Assembly: GCA_034678415.1 (NCBI GenBank)
Contig: JAXDBV010000183.1
Span: forward strand, 1-20,630
DNA from: JAXDBV01 sp034678415
GTDB taxonomy: Bacteria > Bacteroidota > Bacteroidia > Bacteroidales > VadinHA17
Reading direction: 5' to 3'
DNA length: 20,630 nucleotides
Each line of letters opens with the position of its first letter. Positions within the stretch are counted from its first letter, which is position 1. Below the pieces are notes generated by a model, which saw nothing but the letters and a program-made list of their open reading frames with translations, had not been told where the DNA came from and made no database searches. The position numbers were made by a program, and so were the translations under genes. Positions 1 to 6,856 of the stretch are shown here, piece after piece.

Positions 1-2
1 TT

Positions 3-209
3 TTCCAGAACCTGACCTCTTTCAGGATAGGGTATTTTACCGTTAATCCTTATATGAACGATGGATTCTATGACCTGGAATTTCTCTCTCAATGCCAGGG
101 AGTATATGAAGATGAGTTCATCCGGCAGGTCAGGTTTGAACGGCCGCTGAGAATACAGATTGACGGCAGGCAGAAAGTGGGCGTCGTGATGAAGCCTGAA
201 AATGCCTGA
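3..209 (+). CDS. 3' end of an unidentified protein (partial, 5' end outside window)
   Basis: One frame is open from the window edge to a TGA at 207-209, giving 68 C-terminal residues that start FQNLTSFRIGYF and end GVVMKPENA. The other two + frames stop within the first 45 bases. The fragment has mixed hydrophobic and acidic residues, no membrane segment, and a late stretch PLRIQIDGRQKVG that reads like beta strands. I do not recognise the family. The pattern NDGFYDLEF followed later by IDG loosely recalls the end of diacylglycerol-kinase-like lipid kinases, but this is too weak to use as a call. It converges with the fabD homologue, whose stop codon is only 12 bases away, so there is no room for a separate terminator. 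Confidence 0.6.
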   Translation, partial: FQNLTSFRIGYFTVNPYMNDGFYDLEFLSQCQGVYEDEFIRQVRFERPLRIQIDGRQKVGVVMKPENA

Positions 210-221
210 AAAATGATCGGT

Positions 222-1106
222 TTATAATCCTGTTACACTGCCGGTTACCGCGCGGTTACTGATCTTTTTTACCAGCCCCTGGAGTACATTTCCTGGTCCG
301 ATTTCAATAAAGTCAGTGGCGCTGTCCTTTATCATGTTTAGAACCGTTTGAGTCCACCTTACAGGTGAGGTGAGCTGAGCAGCCAGGTTCATCCTGATGC
401 TATCCGGATCGGTAGAAGGTAGAGCGGTAACGTTTTGGTAGACAGGGCATGATGGTTTACGGAACGGGGTCGATTTGATGGCTTCTTCGAGTTCTGCCCG
501 TGCCGGCTCCATGAGGGGTGAATGAAAGGCGCCACTCACCTTCAGCTTCATGGCTCTTTTAGCACCGGCCGCGTTCAGCCTCTCAATGGCGAGGTCAACA
601 CCCCGGGTAGTGCCTGAGATGACCAGTTGCCCGGGGCTGTTGTAATTTGCCGGCACGACAATCTCGCCCGTCTCCCGGCATATTTTTTCCACGATCTCAT
701 CCTCCAGCCCAAGGATAGCGGCCATGGTTGAGGGTTCCTTGTCACAGGCTTTTTGCATGGCCAGGGCACGTTTATATACAAGCCGGAGACCGTCATCAAA
801 TGAAAGGGATCCCGTGGCTACCAGTGAGGAAATTTCGCCAAGGGAATGGCCGGCCACCATATCGGGGGCAAAGGTATTCCCCATGACCCTGGCTAGGATA
901 ACCGAGTGAAGGAATATGGCCGGCTGTGTTACACGAGTTTGCCTGAGATCCTCTTCCTGACCATGAAACATAATATCGGTAATCCTGAATCCAAGGATCG
1001 TATTGGCTTCGTCAAAAAGTTCCCGGGCAACCGGCCGGGAGTCGTACAGGTCCATTCCCATCCCGATAAACTGAGCACCCTGCCCGGGGAATAAATATGC
1101 TTTCAT
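222..1106 (-). CDS. fabD: Malonyl-CoA:ACP transacylase (FabD)
   Basis: A 294-residue protein that transfers the malonyl group from CoA to acyl carrier protein, feeding chain elongation in cytosolic type II fatty acid synthesis. The N-terminal FPGQGAQ motif (residues 6-12) and the nucleophile elbow GHSLGE (86-91, Ser88) are intact. The substrate carboxylate-binding Arg lies in YKRALAMQ (Arg113), and the catalytic His is in GAFHSPLMEP (His195). The C-terminal EIGPGNVL matches the family. Length is normal (about 290-310). The ATG is supported by AAAGGA about 10 bases upstream. It is the last gene of a three-gene - strand operon, 21 bases after the GTP cyclohydrolase stop. The pairing with pterin genes has no obvious metabolic logic and probably reflects a housekeeping operon. 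Confidence 0.97.
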   Translation of the reverse strand: MKAYLFPGQGAQFIGMGMDLYDSRPVARELFDEANTILGFRITDIMFHGQEEDLRQTRVTQPAIFLHSVILARVMGNTFAPDMVAGHSLGEISSLVATGSLSFDDGLRLVYKRALAMQKACDKEPSTMAAILGLEDEIVEKICRETGEIVVPANYNSPGQLVISGTTRGVDLAIERLNAAGAKRAMKLKVSGAFHSPLMEPARAELEEAIKSTPFRKPSCPVYQNVTALPSTDPDSIRMNLAAQLTSPVRWTQTVLNMIKDSATDFIEIGPGNVLQGLVKKISNRAVTGSVTGL

Positions 1107-1127
1107 GGTCTGTGTGTCCTTTTATTG

Positions 1128-1763
1128 TTAATTAAGTTTTGAGCCGATCAGGTGAATGAACTCCTCCCGTGTGGGTTCTTTCAGGAATTCGCCGGTAAAG
1201 GCGGAGGTGGTGGTAACCGAATTTTGCTTCTGTATCCCCCTCATCATCATGCACAGGTGCTGGGCTTCAATGACGACGGCCACACCCAGGGGTGAGAGGG
1301 CCTCCTGTATGCAATCACGTATCTGCGTGGTGAGCCTCTCCTGAACCTGCAACCTTCTGGCAAAGGCATCGGCCACACGGGCAATCTTACTGAGCCCCGT
1401 GATGTATCCGTTGGGAATATATGCTACATGCGCCTTGCCGAAGAAAGGGATCATATGATGTTCACAAATAGAGTAAATCTCAATATTCTTGACGATAACC
1501 ATCTGCTGGTAATCCTCCCTGAACTTTGACGATATAAGGATATTGGACGGATCAATATCATATCCCTGTGTGAGGAATTGCATCGCCTTGGCAACCCTCA
1601 CGGGAGTAAGCGTAAGACCCTCACGATCAGGATCTTCACCCAATTGTTTCAGAATGCCTTTATAATGTTCGGCCAGAACACCGGTAGTCTCCGGATCGTA
1701 CTTTTCAATTTTTGAGTACCCGAAATCATTACGGGTATCCATCCCGTCGTTAATCGTTTCCAT
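1128..1763 (-). CDS. folE: GTP cyclohydrolase I (FolE type)
   Basis: A 211-residue enzyme that converts GTP to 7,8-dihydroneopterin triphosphate, the first step towards folate, and with a downstream PTPS-type enzyme towards queuosine precursors or biopterin. The zinc ligands of type I enzymes are visible: Cys100 and His103 in ICEHHMIPFFGK and Cys171 in QHLCMMMRG. His169 corresponds to the catalytic histidine. GLSKIARVADAFARRLQVQE and the closing TREEFIHLI are typical of the family. Residues 1-20 are a variable extension, and Met8 is a possible alternative start. It begins 8 bases after the stop of the pterin synthase gene, so the two are almost certainly cotranscribed and act in sequence. The upstream GGAAAA is only a weak ribosome binding site. 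Confidence 0.97.
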   Translation of the reverse strand: METINDGMDTRNDFGYSKIEKYDPETTGVLAEHYKGILKQLGEDPDREGLTLTPVRVAKAMQFLTQGYDIDPSNILISSKFREDYQQMVIVKNIEIYSICEHHMIPFFGKAHVAYIPNGYITGLSKIARVADAFARRLQVQERLTTQIRDCIQEALSPLGVAVVIEAQHLCMMMRGIQKQNSVTTTSAFTGEFLKEPTREEFIHLIGSKLN

Positions 1764-1771
1764 CTCAACAG

Positions 1772-2185
1772 TTATTTTCCATAATATTCAACAAAATTAT
1801 TCTCGGTTTCTTCCAGCCGGATGCAATGCAACTCCACACCCAGCATTAAGACCTCATTTTCCAGCTGTTTCCAGATAGCCATGGCGAGGTTTTCCGTGGA
1901 GGCTATCTGTCCTTTCATAAAATCGACCTCCAGGTTGATGTTTTTGTGGTCAAGTTTATCCACGATCTTTTCCCTGATCAGTGTGCTCAGTGTTTTCAAA
2001 TGAACCGTAATACCGGTGGAAGAGTCGGGTTCGCCCTTTACCGTGATATACAGGTTATAATTGTGCCCGTGCCAGTTGGGATTGGAGCACTTTCCGAAGA
2101 CCTCAAGGTTCTTTTCATCGCTCCAGTCACTCCGGTACATCCGGTGCGCTGCATTGAACCTTTCCCTGCGGGTCAAGTAAATCAT
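1772..2185 (-). CDS. queD: 6-pyruvoyl-tetrahydropterin / 6-carboxy-tetrahydropterin synthase family (QueD/PTPS)
   Basis: A 137-residue enzyme acting on dihydroneopterin triphosphate, the product of the GTP cyclohydrolase encoded just downstream. Zinc ligands are His14 (FNAAHRM) and His39/His41 (WHGHNY). The catalytic triad is complete: Cys33 in GKCSNPN, and Asp79-His80 in KLDHKNIN. Glu126 in EETENNF is also conserved. The motif around Cys33, GKCSNPNWHGHNYN, resembles the long CNNPNxHGHNY form of animal-type PTPS more than short E. coli QueD. The product could therefore be 6-carboxy-tetrahydropterin (queuosine pathway) or 6-pyruvoyl-tetrahydropterin (biopterin pathway). In Bacteroidota the first is the usual annotation. 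It is the first gene of the operon with folE and fabD. No Shine-Dalgarno sequence is visible before its ATG. Confidence 0.93.
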   Translation of the reverse strand: MIYLTRRERFNAAHRMYRSDWSDEKNLEVFGKCSNPNWHGHNYNLYITVKGEPDSSTGITVHLKTLSTLIREKIVDKLDHKNINLEVDFMKGQIASTENLAMAIWKQLENEVLMLGVELHCIRLEETENNFVEYYGK

Positions 2186-2341
2186 GGCTCTATGTTTAAG
2201 GGGTCAAGTTAACACTTTTCCACGGAACTGCCGATGGCAAATGCTTCATACGGTATGTTTTTTGCTTGCATCAATGAAATATGAGAAATCAATAGGCTTG
2301 GCCGATTAATTTTATAAATTCGCAACCGTATACACCTGTCC

Positions 2342-3307
2342 ATGATTGTAATAACCGGAGCAGCGGGATTTATCGGCAGCAACCTGGTTGCCAGGCTTAA
2401 CCGGGATAGGTTCCGCGATATTGTCGTGGTCGATGATTTCAGCCGTGAGGATAAAATGAACAATCTGGCGGGGAAAACTATTTCGCAGAAGGTTCACCGC
2501 GAACGGCTTTTTCATTGGATCGGCGAGAACCACCGGTTTATACAGATAATCATTCACCTGGGAGCAAGGACGGATACCGCCGAATTCCGGTGGGAGGTGT
2601 TTGAAACGCTGAACCTTGGCTATTCAATGAATGTGTGGAAAGCCTGCGTTGAATACGGTATTCCCCTGATCTATGCCTCCTCGGCCGCCACTTACGGAAA
2701 CGGAGAATTGGGATATGATGACAGCCATGATCTCATACCATCACTCCGCCCCCTGAATCCTTACGGAAAATCAAAGAATGACTTTGACAAGTGGGCGCTC
2801 GAACAGAAGACATCCCCCTTTTTCTGGGCTGGCCTGAAATTTTTCAACGTTTATGGTCCCAATGAATACCATAAAGGAAGAATGGCATCGGTGGTGTACC
2901 ACGCATTCCAGCAGATCCTGAGATACGGCGAGATGAAACTGTTCCGGTCACACCGGCCTGATTACGGCAACGGTGAACAACAAAGGGACTTCATCTATGT
3001 AAAGGATGTTGTTGATGTGATTTCATACCTGATGCACCACCGGAAAAACTCGGGTATCTACAACCTTGGAACAGGCCTTGCGAGATCATTTAATGACCTG
3101 GCTGCTACTACATTTAAAGCTATGCTGAAACCGGTGAAGATACGGTATATCGATACCCCCGAAGATATCCGCGACAGATATCAGTATTTTACACAGGCTC
3201 CCATGCAAAAGCTCAGGACAACGGGCTATTCAAAAGAATTTACCACGATCGAGGACGGAATCGGGGATTACGTGAAAAACTACCTGTCTGTTGGGAAATA
3301 CTGCTGA
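2342..3307 (+). CDS. hldD: ADP-L-glycero-D-manno-heptose-6-epimerase
   Basis: A 321-residue NAD(P)-dependent extended SDR epimerase (synonym rfaD) that makes ADP-L-glycero-D-manno-heptose for the lipopolysaccharide inner core. The nucleotide-binding loop TGAAGFIGSN has the GxxGxxG pattern (Gly6, Gly9, Gly12), followed by acidic DDFS (31-34). Family-specific HLGARTDT lies at 72-79, the serine block YASSAATYG at 111-119, and catalytic Tyr141-x3-Lys145 in YGKSK. RDFIYVKDV (215-223) and NLGTG (241-245) complete the fold. Length is typical (about 310-325). It is transcribed divergently from the pterin operon across a 156-base gap. It indicates an outer membrane with heptose-containing LPS or a similar glycan. 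Confidence 0.96.
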   Translation: MIVITGAAGFIGSNLVARLNRDRFRDIVVVDDFSREDKMNNLAGKTISQKVHRERLFHWIGENHRFIQIIIHLGARTDTAEFRWEVFETLNLGYSMNVWKACVEYGIPLIYASSAATYGNGELGYDDSHDLIPSLRPLNPYGKSKNDFDKWALEQKTSPFFWAGLKFFNVYGPNEYHKGRMASVVYHAFQQILRYGEMKLFRSHRPDYGNGEQQRDFIYVKDVVDVISYLMHHRKNSGIYNLGTGLARSFNDLAATTFKAMLKPVKIRYIDTPEDIRDRYQYFTQAPMQKLRTTGYSKEFTTIEDGIGDYVKNYLSVGKYC

Positions 3308-3447
3308 TCTCAATCCGGAAATATTAACAGCTAAATGTGGAAAATTATTATCCTTTCATCAAATATCTTGTATGAAAATTATTTGTTTATTGCATGAAAT
3401 ATATTTTTAAAAAAACTATTTCCTGATCTTCAGATACTACAATTGTG

Positions 3448-3639
3448 ATGTCAAAAAGCAGAAATGGCAGGCAACATCCGTTATTTGGCAAGGCGGAAAA
3501 ATACCGGGGTACAGTAAAGTCCATGGACGAAAAATGGCATGTAAGGCTCTATGATGTCGATATCTATTTTTTAGGTTTCAGGATCGCCTCATACGTCGAT
3601 GAAAGGGTTATCAAAGGACCTGTGACCAAAGTTTCCTGA
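3448..3639 (+). CDS. Small hypothetical protein (63 residues)
   Basis: The ORF could begin at GTG 3445, but ATG 3448 directly follows and is preferred. The product is short, basic at the N-terminus (MSKSRNGRQHPLFGKAEKYR) and then beta-like (WHVRLYDVDIYFLGFRI), with no signal peptide and no membrane segment. Codon use and GC content look like the neighbours, unlike the AT-rich 140 bases before it. The stop is followed 34 bases later by a good intrinsic terminator, which supports it as a real transcribed gene. I do not recognise the family. The WxVxLYDVxIYFLG pattern loosely recalls the C-terminal beta segment of some integrase-like transposases, so it could be a remnant, but nothing else of a transposase is present. 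Confidence 0.5.
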   Translation: MSKSRNGRQHPLFGKAEKYRGTVKSMDEKWHVRLYDVDIYFLGFRIASYVDERVIKGPVTKVS

Positions 3640-3673
3640 TTCCGAACCGTACTCAGAGCAATTTATTTTGACG

Positions 3674-3702
3674 GCAGGTGGCCTGGCTACCTGCTTTTTT
3701 TT
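3674..3702 (+). terminator. Rho-independent terminator after the hldD/small ORF unit
   Basis: A perfect 6-bp stem GCAGGT (3674-3679) and ACCTGC (3689-3694) encloses a 9-base loop and is followed directly by an eight-T run (3695-3702). It lies 34 bases after the small ORF stop and 90 bases before the first sod gene, separating the two units. Confidence 0.75.
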
Positions 3703-3792
3703 ACCCGCCGGTGAACATTCACTGATCTTTATTGTTTGATGTATAGTTTATAATTAATGAAACAAGGTTAAATACTAATAAAAATCAGTCCC

Positions 3793-4398
3793 ATGTCATT
3801 CATACTTCCCGATTTACTATATAGTTACAATGCGCTGGAGCCATATATTGATGCACGTACAATGGAGATTCACCATTCGAAGCATCATGCCGCATACACC
3901 AATAACCTGAACGCAGCCATCAAAGATACCCCTCTGGAACAGATGAGTATCGAGGCAATTTTCAAAGAGGTTTCGAACGCTCCGGTGGCGATACGAAACA
4001 ATAGTGGAGGATTTTATAACCATAACCTCTTCTGGGCTGTCATGTCTCCCAACGGGGGTGGCCAGCCACAGGGAGAACTGCTGAAAGCGCTTAACAATAC
4101 GTTTGGCAGTGTTGAGAATTTCAGAAAAGAATTCTCGGCGGCAGCTGCAACCCGTTTCGGTTCAGGCTGGGCCTGGCTCATCGTCGACTCCGAACATAAA
4201 CTGAAGGTTGTCTCCACACCAAACCAGGATAATACCCTGATGGATATTGCCGACGTCAAAGGATTTCCCATTCTCGGACTGGACGTGTGGGAACATGCCT
4301 ATTACCTCAAATACCAGAACAGGCGCCCTGAATATATTGATGCGTTCTGGAACGTTGTGAACTGGAACGAGGTATCCAAAAGATATACATCTGTATAA
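3793..4398 (+). CDS. Superoxide dismutase, Fe/Mn family (copy 1, Mn-like residues, cytoplasmic)
   Basis: A 201-residue enzyme that dismutates superoxide to oxygen and hydrogen peroxide. The four metal ligands are present: His27 (IHHSKHH), His77 (GGFYNHNLFW), Asp164 and His168 (DVWEHAYY). Both positions that separate Mn- from Fe-enzymes in E. coli are Mn-type here. Gly73 lies four residues before the second His ligand, and Gln145 occurs in PNQDN. There is no signal peptide, so it acts in the cytoplasm. It is the first of three SOD genes in 2.2 kb. No strong Shine-Dalgarno sequence precedes the ATG, which is common in Bacteroidota. Metal use is inferred from residues and could be cambialistic. 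Confidence 0.97.
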   Translation: MSFILPDLLYSYNALEPYIDARTMEIHHSKHHAAYTNNLNAAIKDTPLEQMSIEAIFKEVSNAPVAIRNNSGGFYNHNLFWAVMSPNGGGQPQGELLKALNNTFGSVENFRKEFSAAAATRFGSGWAWLIVDSEHKLKVVSTPNQDNTLMDIADVKGFPILGLDVWEHAYYLKYQNRRPEYIDAFWNVVNWNEVSKRYTSV

Positions 4399-4429
4399 CA
4401 TAACAACAGGAAAGGAAATTTTATAAAAC

Positions 4430-4557
4430 AGGCTGTAACAAAAGAAAATACCTGCCGTTACCTCCTTTTAAAGGGGATATGAATGATGGTTGAGACCAGT
4501 GATCCTCTCAGGGGATTAAGAGGAGGAAGGGCAGGGTAAAATCTTTTGTAACAGCCT
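4430..4557. repeat. 128-bp inverted-repeat element (MITE-like or large hairpin) between two sod genes
   Basis: The outer 16-bp arms AGGCTGTAACAAAAGA (4430-4445) and TCTTTTGTAACAGCCT (4542-4557) pair with one mismatch. Inner segments continue the pairing: TACCTGCC (4449-4456) with GGCAGGGTA (4530-4538, one bulge), and CCTCCTTTT (4461-4469) with AAGAGGAGG (4518-4526, one mismatch). The whole element can fold into one long hairpin. It is non-coding. The ends loosely resemble AGGCTGTCTCAAAA-type ends of IS1182-like elements, from memory only. No clear target duplication is visible. The right arm runs into eight T residues (4557-4564), so on RNA it may also terminate transcription after sod copy 1. 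Confidence 0.7.
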
Positions 4558-4595
4558 TTTTTTTCCCGTTCAGACACGGATAAGCACTTTTTTTG

Positions 4596-4603
4596 TACCT
4601 TGG
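4596..4603 (+). promoter_or_regulatory. Possible -7 element before sod copy 2
   Basis: TACCTTGG matches the Bacteroidota -7 consensus TAnnTTTG at all but one fixed position and lies 31 bases before the preferred ATG at 4635. No convincing TTG -33 element is seen at the expected distance, so this is only a candidate. Confidence 0.25.
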
Positions 4604-4634
4604 AAGTTATCCGTTACATCATCATAACTATGTC

Positions 4635-5216
4635 ATGGCATTTGAACTTCCTGTACTTCCTTATCTGCTGGATGGCCTTGAGCCGCATATCAGCAGAAAC
4701 ACCATGGAATTCCATTACGGAAAACACCACAGGGTTTATGTCACTACCCTGAACAGCCTCATTCCCGGGACATCATTTGAAAAAGCCGACCTTGAGACCA
4801 TTATCAGGAAAGCGGACGGAGGTATATTCAACAACGGTGCGCAGGTATGGAATCACAGTTTCTATTTTTTAACTTTTTCACCTCATCCGGAAACCGTACC
4901 ACGGGCACAACTCATGGAAGCCGTTAAAAGGGATTTTGGCTCCCTGGATGAGTTGAAAGAAGCGTTCAGTACTGCAGCTGCCACCCTTTTCGGTTCAGGA
5001 TGGGTATGGCTGGTGCAGAATGAGGAAGGCAGGCTGGATATCATCAGGGAATCCAACGCGGGCAATCCTCTCCGGTCGGGGTTGAAACCGCTGCTTGCCT
5101 GCGATGTCTGGGAGCATGCCTATTACCTTGATTACCAGAACCGCCGGCCCGACTATATCAGGGCTTTCTGGCACCTGATTGACTGGGGCATCGTATCGGG
5201 AAGGTTTGAGATGTAG
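4635..5216 (+). CDS. Superoxide dismutase, Fe/Mn family (copy 2, Fe-like residues, cytoplasmic)
   Basis: A 193-residue SOD beginning MAFELPVLPYLLDGLEPHIS. An upstream in-frame TTG at 4593 would add 14 residues (YLGSYPLHHHNYV after the start), but the family starts at MxFELPxLPY, so ATG 4635 is chosen. Ligands are His27 (EFHYGKHH), His74 (AQVWNHSFYF), Asp157 and His161 (DVWEHAYY). The selectivity residues are Fe-type: Gln70 four residues before the second ligand, and Ala142 in SNAGNPL, matching the E. coli SodB pattern. It follows copy 1 on the same strand but is separated from it by the inverted-repeat element, so it probably has its own promoter. It ends 3 bases from the convergent copy 3. 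Confidence 0.96.
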   Translation: MAFELPVLPYLLDGLEPHISRNTMEFHYGKHHRVYVTTLNSLIPGTSFEKADLETIIRKADGGIFNNGAQVWNHSFYFLTFSPHPETVPRAQLMEAVKRDFGSLDELKEAFSTAAATLFGSGWVWLVQNEEGRLDIIRESNAGNPLRSGLKPLLACDVWEHAYYLDYQNRRPDYIRAFWHLIDWGIVSGRFEM

Positions 5217-5219
5217 GTG

Positions 5220-5957
5220 CTATTTCCCGAATTTATCAGCCAGTTTATCAAGCCTGGCAGATACATCACTCCAGTTGATTACCTGGAAGAATGCTTTTAT
5301 ATAATCAGCCCGCCTGTTCTGGTACTTTAAATAGTATGCGTGTTCCCACACGTCACAAACCAGGATGGGAATAGTGATCCACTGTGACAGGTTATGATGT
5401 TTTTCCGCCTGGAGTACCACCAGCCTGTCGGCTCCAGCCTGGTAGCCCAGGATACCCCATCCGGAGCCCTCAACAGCATTGGCTGCTGCTGTGAAAAGAT
5501 TCGTGAACCGGTCGAAGGAACCAAAGGATTCCGTGATATATTTTTCAAGGAAAGGACTGCGGGTGCCACGGTCGGGTCCCATGTTTTTCCAGAAAATGGT
5601 ATGAAGAAAGTGTCCCCCGCCATGAAAGGCCAGTTCTTTCTCCCAGTGTTTTACCAATGAATAATCGCCATTACCCGCAGCCTCTCTGATCTTCTGTACG
5701 GCTATGTTAAGCCCTTTCACATAACCGGCATGGTGCCTGCCATGATGGAGTTCCATCGTGGTTGCGTCAATATAGGGTTCCAGCGCATCGTACGAATAAT
5801 CAAGCGCCGGGAGAATATACTCTCCCGAATCGTTCAACGGGATGTGAAATTTGTTCATACCCTCTAAAGGGGCTGAACTATTTCCCAGTACCGGCCCGCC
5901 AATAAATGCTCCCATACCGACGGCGGCTGATGTCTTCAGAAATGTTCTCTTGTCCAT
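5220..5957 (-). CDS. Superoxide dismutase, Fe/Mn family (copy 3, exported, His variant)
   Basis: A 245-residue SOD with an N-terminal export signal: MDKRTFLKTS, then a small, glycine/alanine-rich hydrophobic stretch (AAVGMGAFIGGPVLG) and a short linker. This resembles a Tat signal with KR instead of RR. The frame is open 15 codons further upstream (ATG at 6002), but MDKRTFLK at 5957 places the signal at the very start. The SOD domain begins near residue 46. Ligands are His71, His119 (GGGHFLHTIFW), Asp202 and His206. Gly115 is Mn-like, but the segment carrying the second tuning residue reads EKHHNL, so a His appears to replace Gln or Ala. It probably protects the periplasm or the outside surface. 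It is convergent with copy 2. Confidence 0.94.
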   Translation of the reverse strand: MDKRTFLKTSAAVGMGAFIGGPVLGNSSAPLEGMNKFHIPLNDSGEYILPALDYSYDALEPYIDATTMELHHGRHHAGYVKGLNIAVQKIREAAGNGDYSLVKHWEKELAFHGGGHFLHTIFWKNMGPDRGTRSPFLEKYITESFGSFDRFTNLFTAAANAVEGSGWGILGYQAGADRLVVLQAEKHHNLSQWITIPILVCDVWEHAYYLKYQNRRADYIKAFFQVINWSDVSARLDKLADKFGK

Positions 5958-5980
5958 ATAAATATGTTTTGGTGTTATCC

Positions 5981-5996
5981 GTTTGTATACACAAAC
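5981..5996. promoter_or_regulatory. Candidate operator palindrome upstream of exported sod
   Basis: GTTTGTATACACAAAC has 6-bp inverted arms (GTTTGT/ACAAAC) around ATAC and is nearly fully palindromic. It lies 24 bases upstream of the exported sod start, in the 156-base divergent gap shared with the next gene. Binding protein unknown. Confidence 0.3.
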
Positions 5997-6113
5997 AACC
6001 ATGGTATGAAAAAGATCAAATGAACAGCGATGAATCTTATTAAATGCTAACTTGCATGTGTTATACTCTGTTAAAATTATTGATGGGAATCCTTTAAATA
6101 ATTAAATTATATA

Positions 6114-6854
6114 TTGATAAAAGTGAGATATATATTAACAATATTAATTAATAATTTAATAATATTCAACTGTTATTCACAAACAATAACTGAGCCGGTA
6201 TTTGTATTTACAGGGGTGGTGATGGACAAGGACAGTTTAGCTCCCCTTCATCAGGCTCATTATTTTTTGAATAACAGTCTGGGCGGGCTGACCGACCAGG
6301 AAGGGCGTTTTACGGTGAATGTCAGGAGTGGTGACCGGTTGCGTTTCACATATGTGGGGTACAGGGATGTTATCTACACTGTTCCGGGGGAACTGAAAGA
6401 GGATGATTACCTGGCCGGTATTTTCATGTCGCGTGATACCGTTACCCTAAAAAGAGTGGTCATTGTACCCAGGATACGGAATCTCAGGATGGAGATGGTG
6501 ACAACCCGTCCGGAAGAAGATCCTGCCATGGAGAATGCCATTCGGAATGTAAGACTATCGGCTTACCTGGGGCTGGTTAAGGTTCCGCGGGAGATGGATG
6601 CTGAGATGAACCAGGACATTGTACAGCAGCGGTATATTCAGAGGGCGTACGACAGGGGTTTGATCCCTTCTGATCAGTACCTGCCGATTACAGCTGTTAT
6701 ACCGTTCACCTATGCGGTGATCAGGGCATTGAATAATCCGCGGGAAGGTCCGGAAATACAGCTGAATCCTGCTGATGTGGACCGGATAAAGAAGCTGTAT
6801 CTGCAGGAGGTTGAACGGATGAAGGCAGACACGGGTGTGATTAGAATCCGGTAG
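6114..6854 (+). CDS. Secreted protein with carboxypeptidase-regulatory-like domain
   Basis: A 246-residue protein with an AT-rich N-terminus IKVRYILTILINNLIIFNCYSQT, which is a signal peptide or anchor. The frame is open only from 6102 and has no early ATG, so the start is probably TTG at 6114. Residues about 29-90 (FVFTGVVMDKDSLAPLHQAH to FTYVGYRDVIY) match the CarboxypepD_reg-like beta-sandwich domain common in Bacteroidota: a TGxVxDxxxxxPL opening, a TDxxGRF turn and LRFTYVGY. A mostly charged, helical C-terminal half follows (RPEEDPAMENAIRNVRL to the end) that I cannot assign. It is divergent from the exported sod and convergent, 2 bases apart, with the fused flavoprotein. It may be periplasmic or outer-membrane associated; function unknown. 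Confidence 0.8.
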   Translation: MIKVRYILTILINNLIIFNCYSQTITEPVFVFTGVVMDKDSLAPLHQAHYFLNNSLGGLTDQEGRFTVNVRSGDRLRFTYVGYRDVIYTVPGELKEDDYLAGIFMSRDTVTLKRVVIVPRIRNLRMEMVTTRPEEDPAMENAIRNVRLSAYLGLVKVPREMDAEMNQDIVQQRYIQRAYDRGLIPSDQYLPITAVIPFTYAVIRALNNPREGPEIQLNPADVDRIKKLYLQEVERMKADTGVIRIR

Positions 6855-6856
6855 AG

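Noticed and set aside
210..221. A terminator between the first partial gene and fabD
   Set aside because: Only 12 bases separate the convergent stops and no hairpin with a T-run is visible.
4593..4634. TTG start adding 14 residues to sod copy 2
   Set aside because: The added residues are not part of the SOD family N-terminus and do not form a signal peptide; ATG 4635 gives the canonical start.
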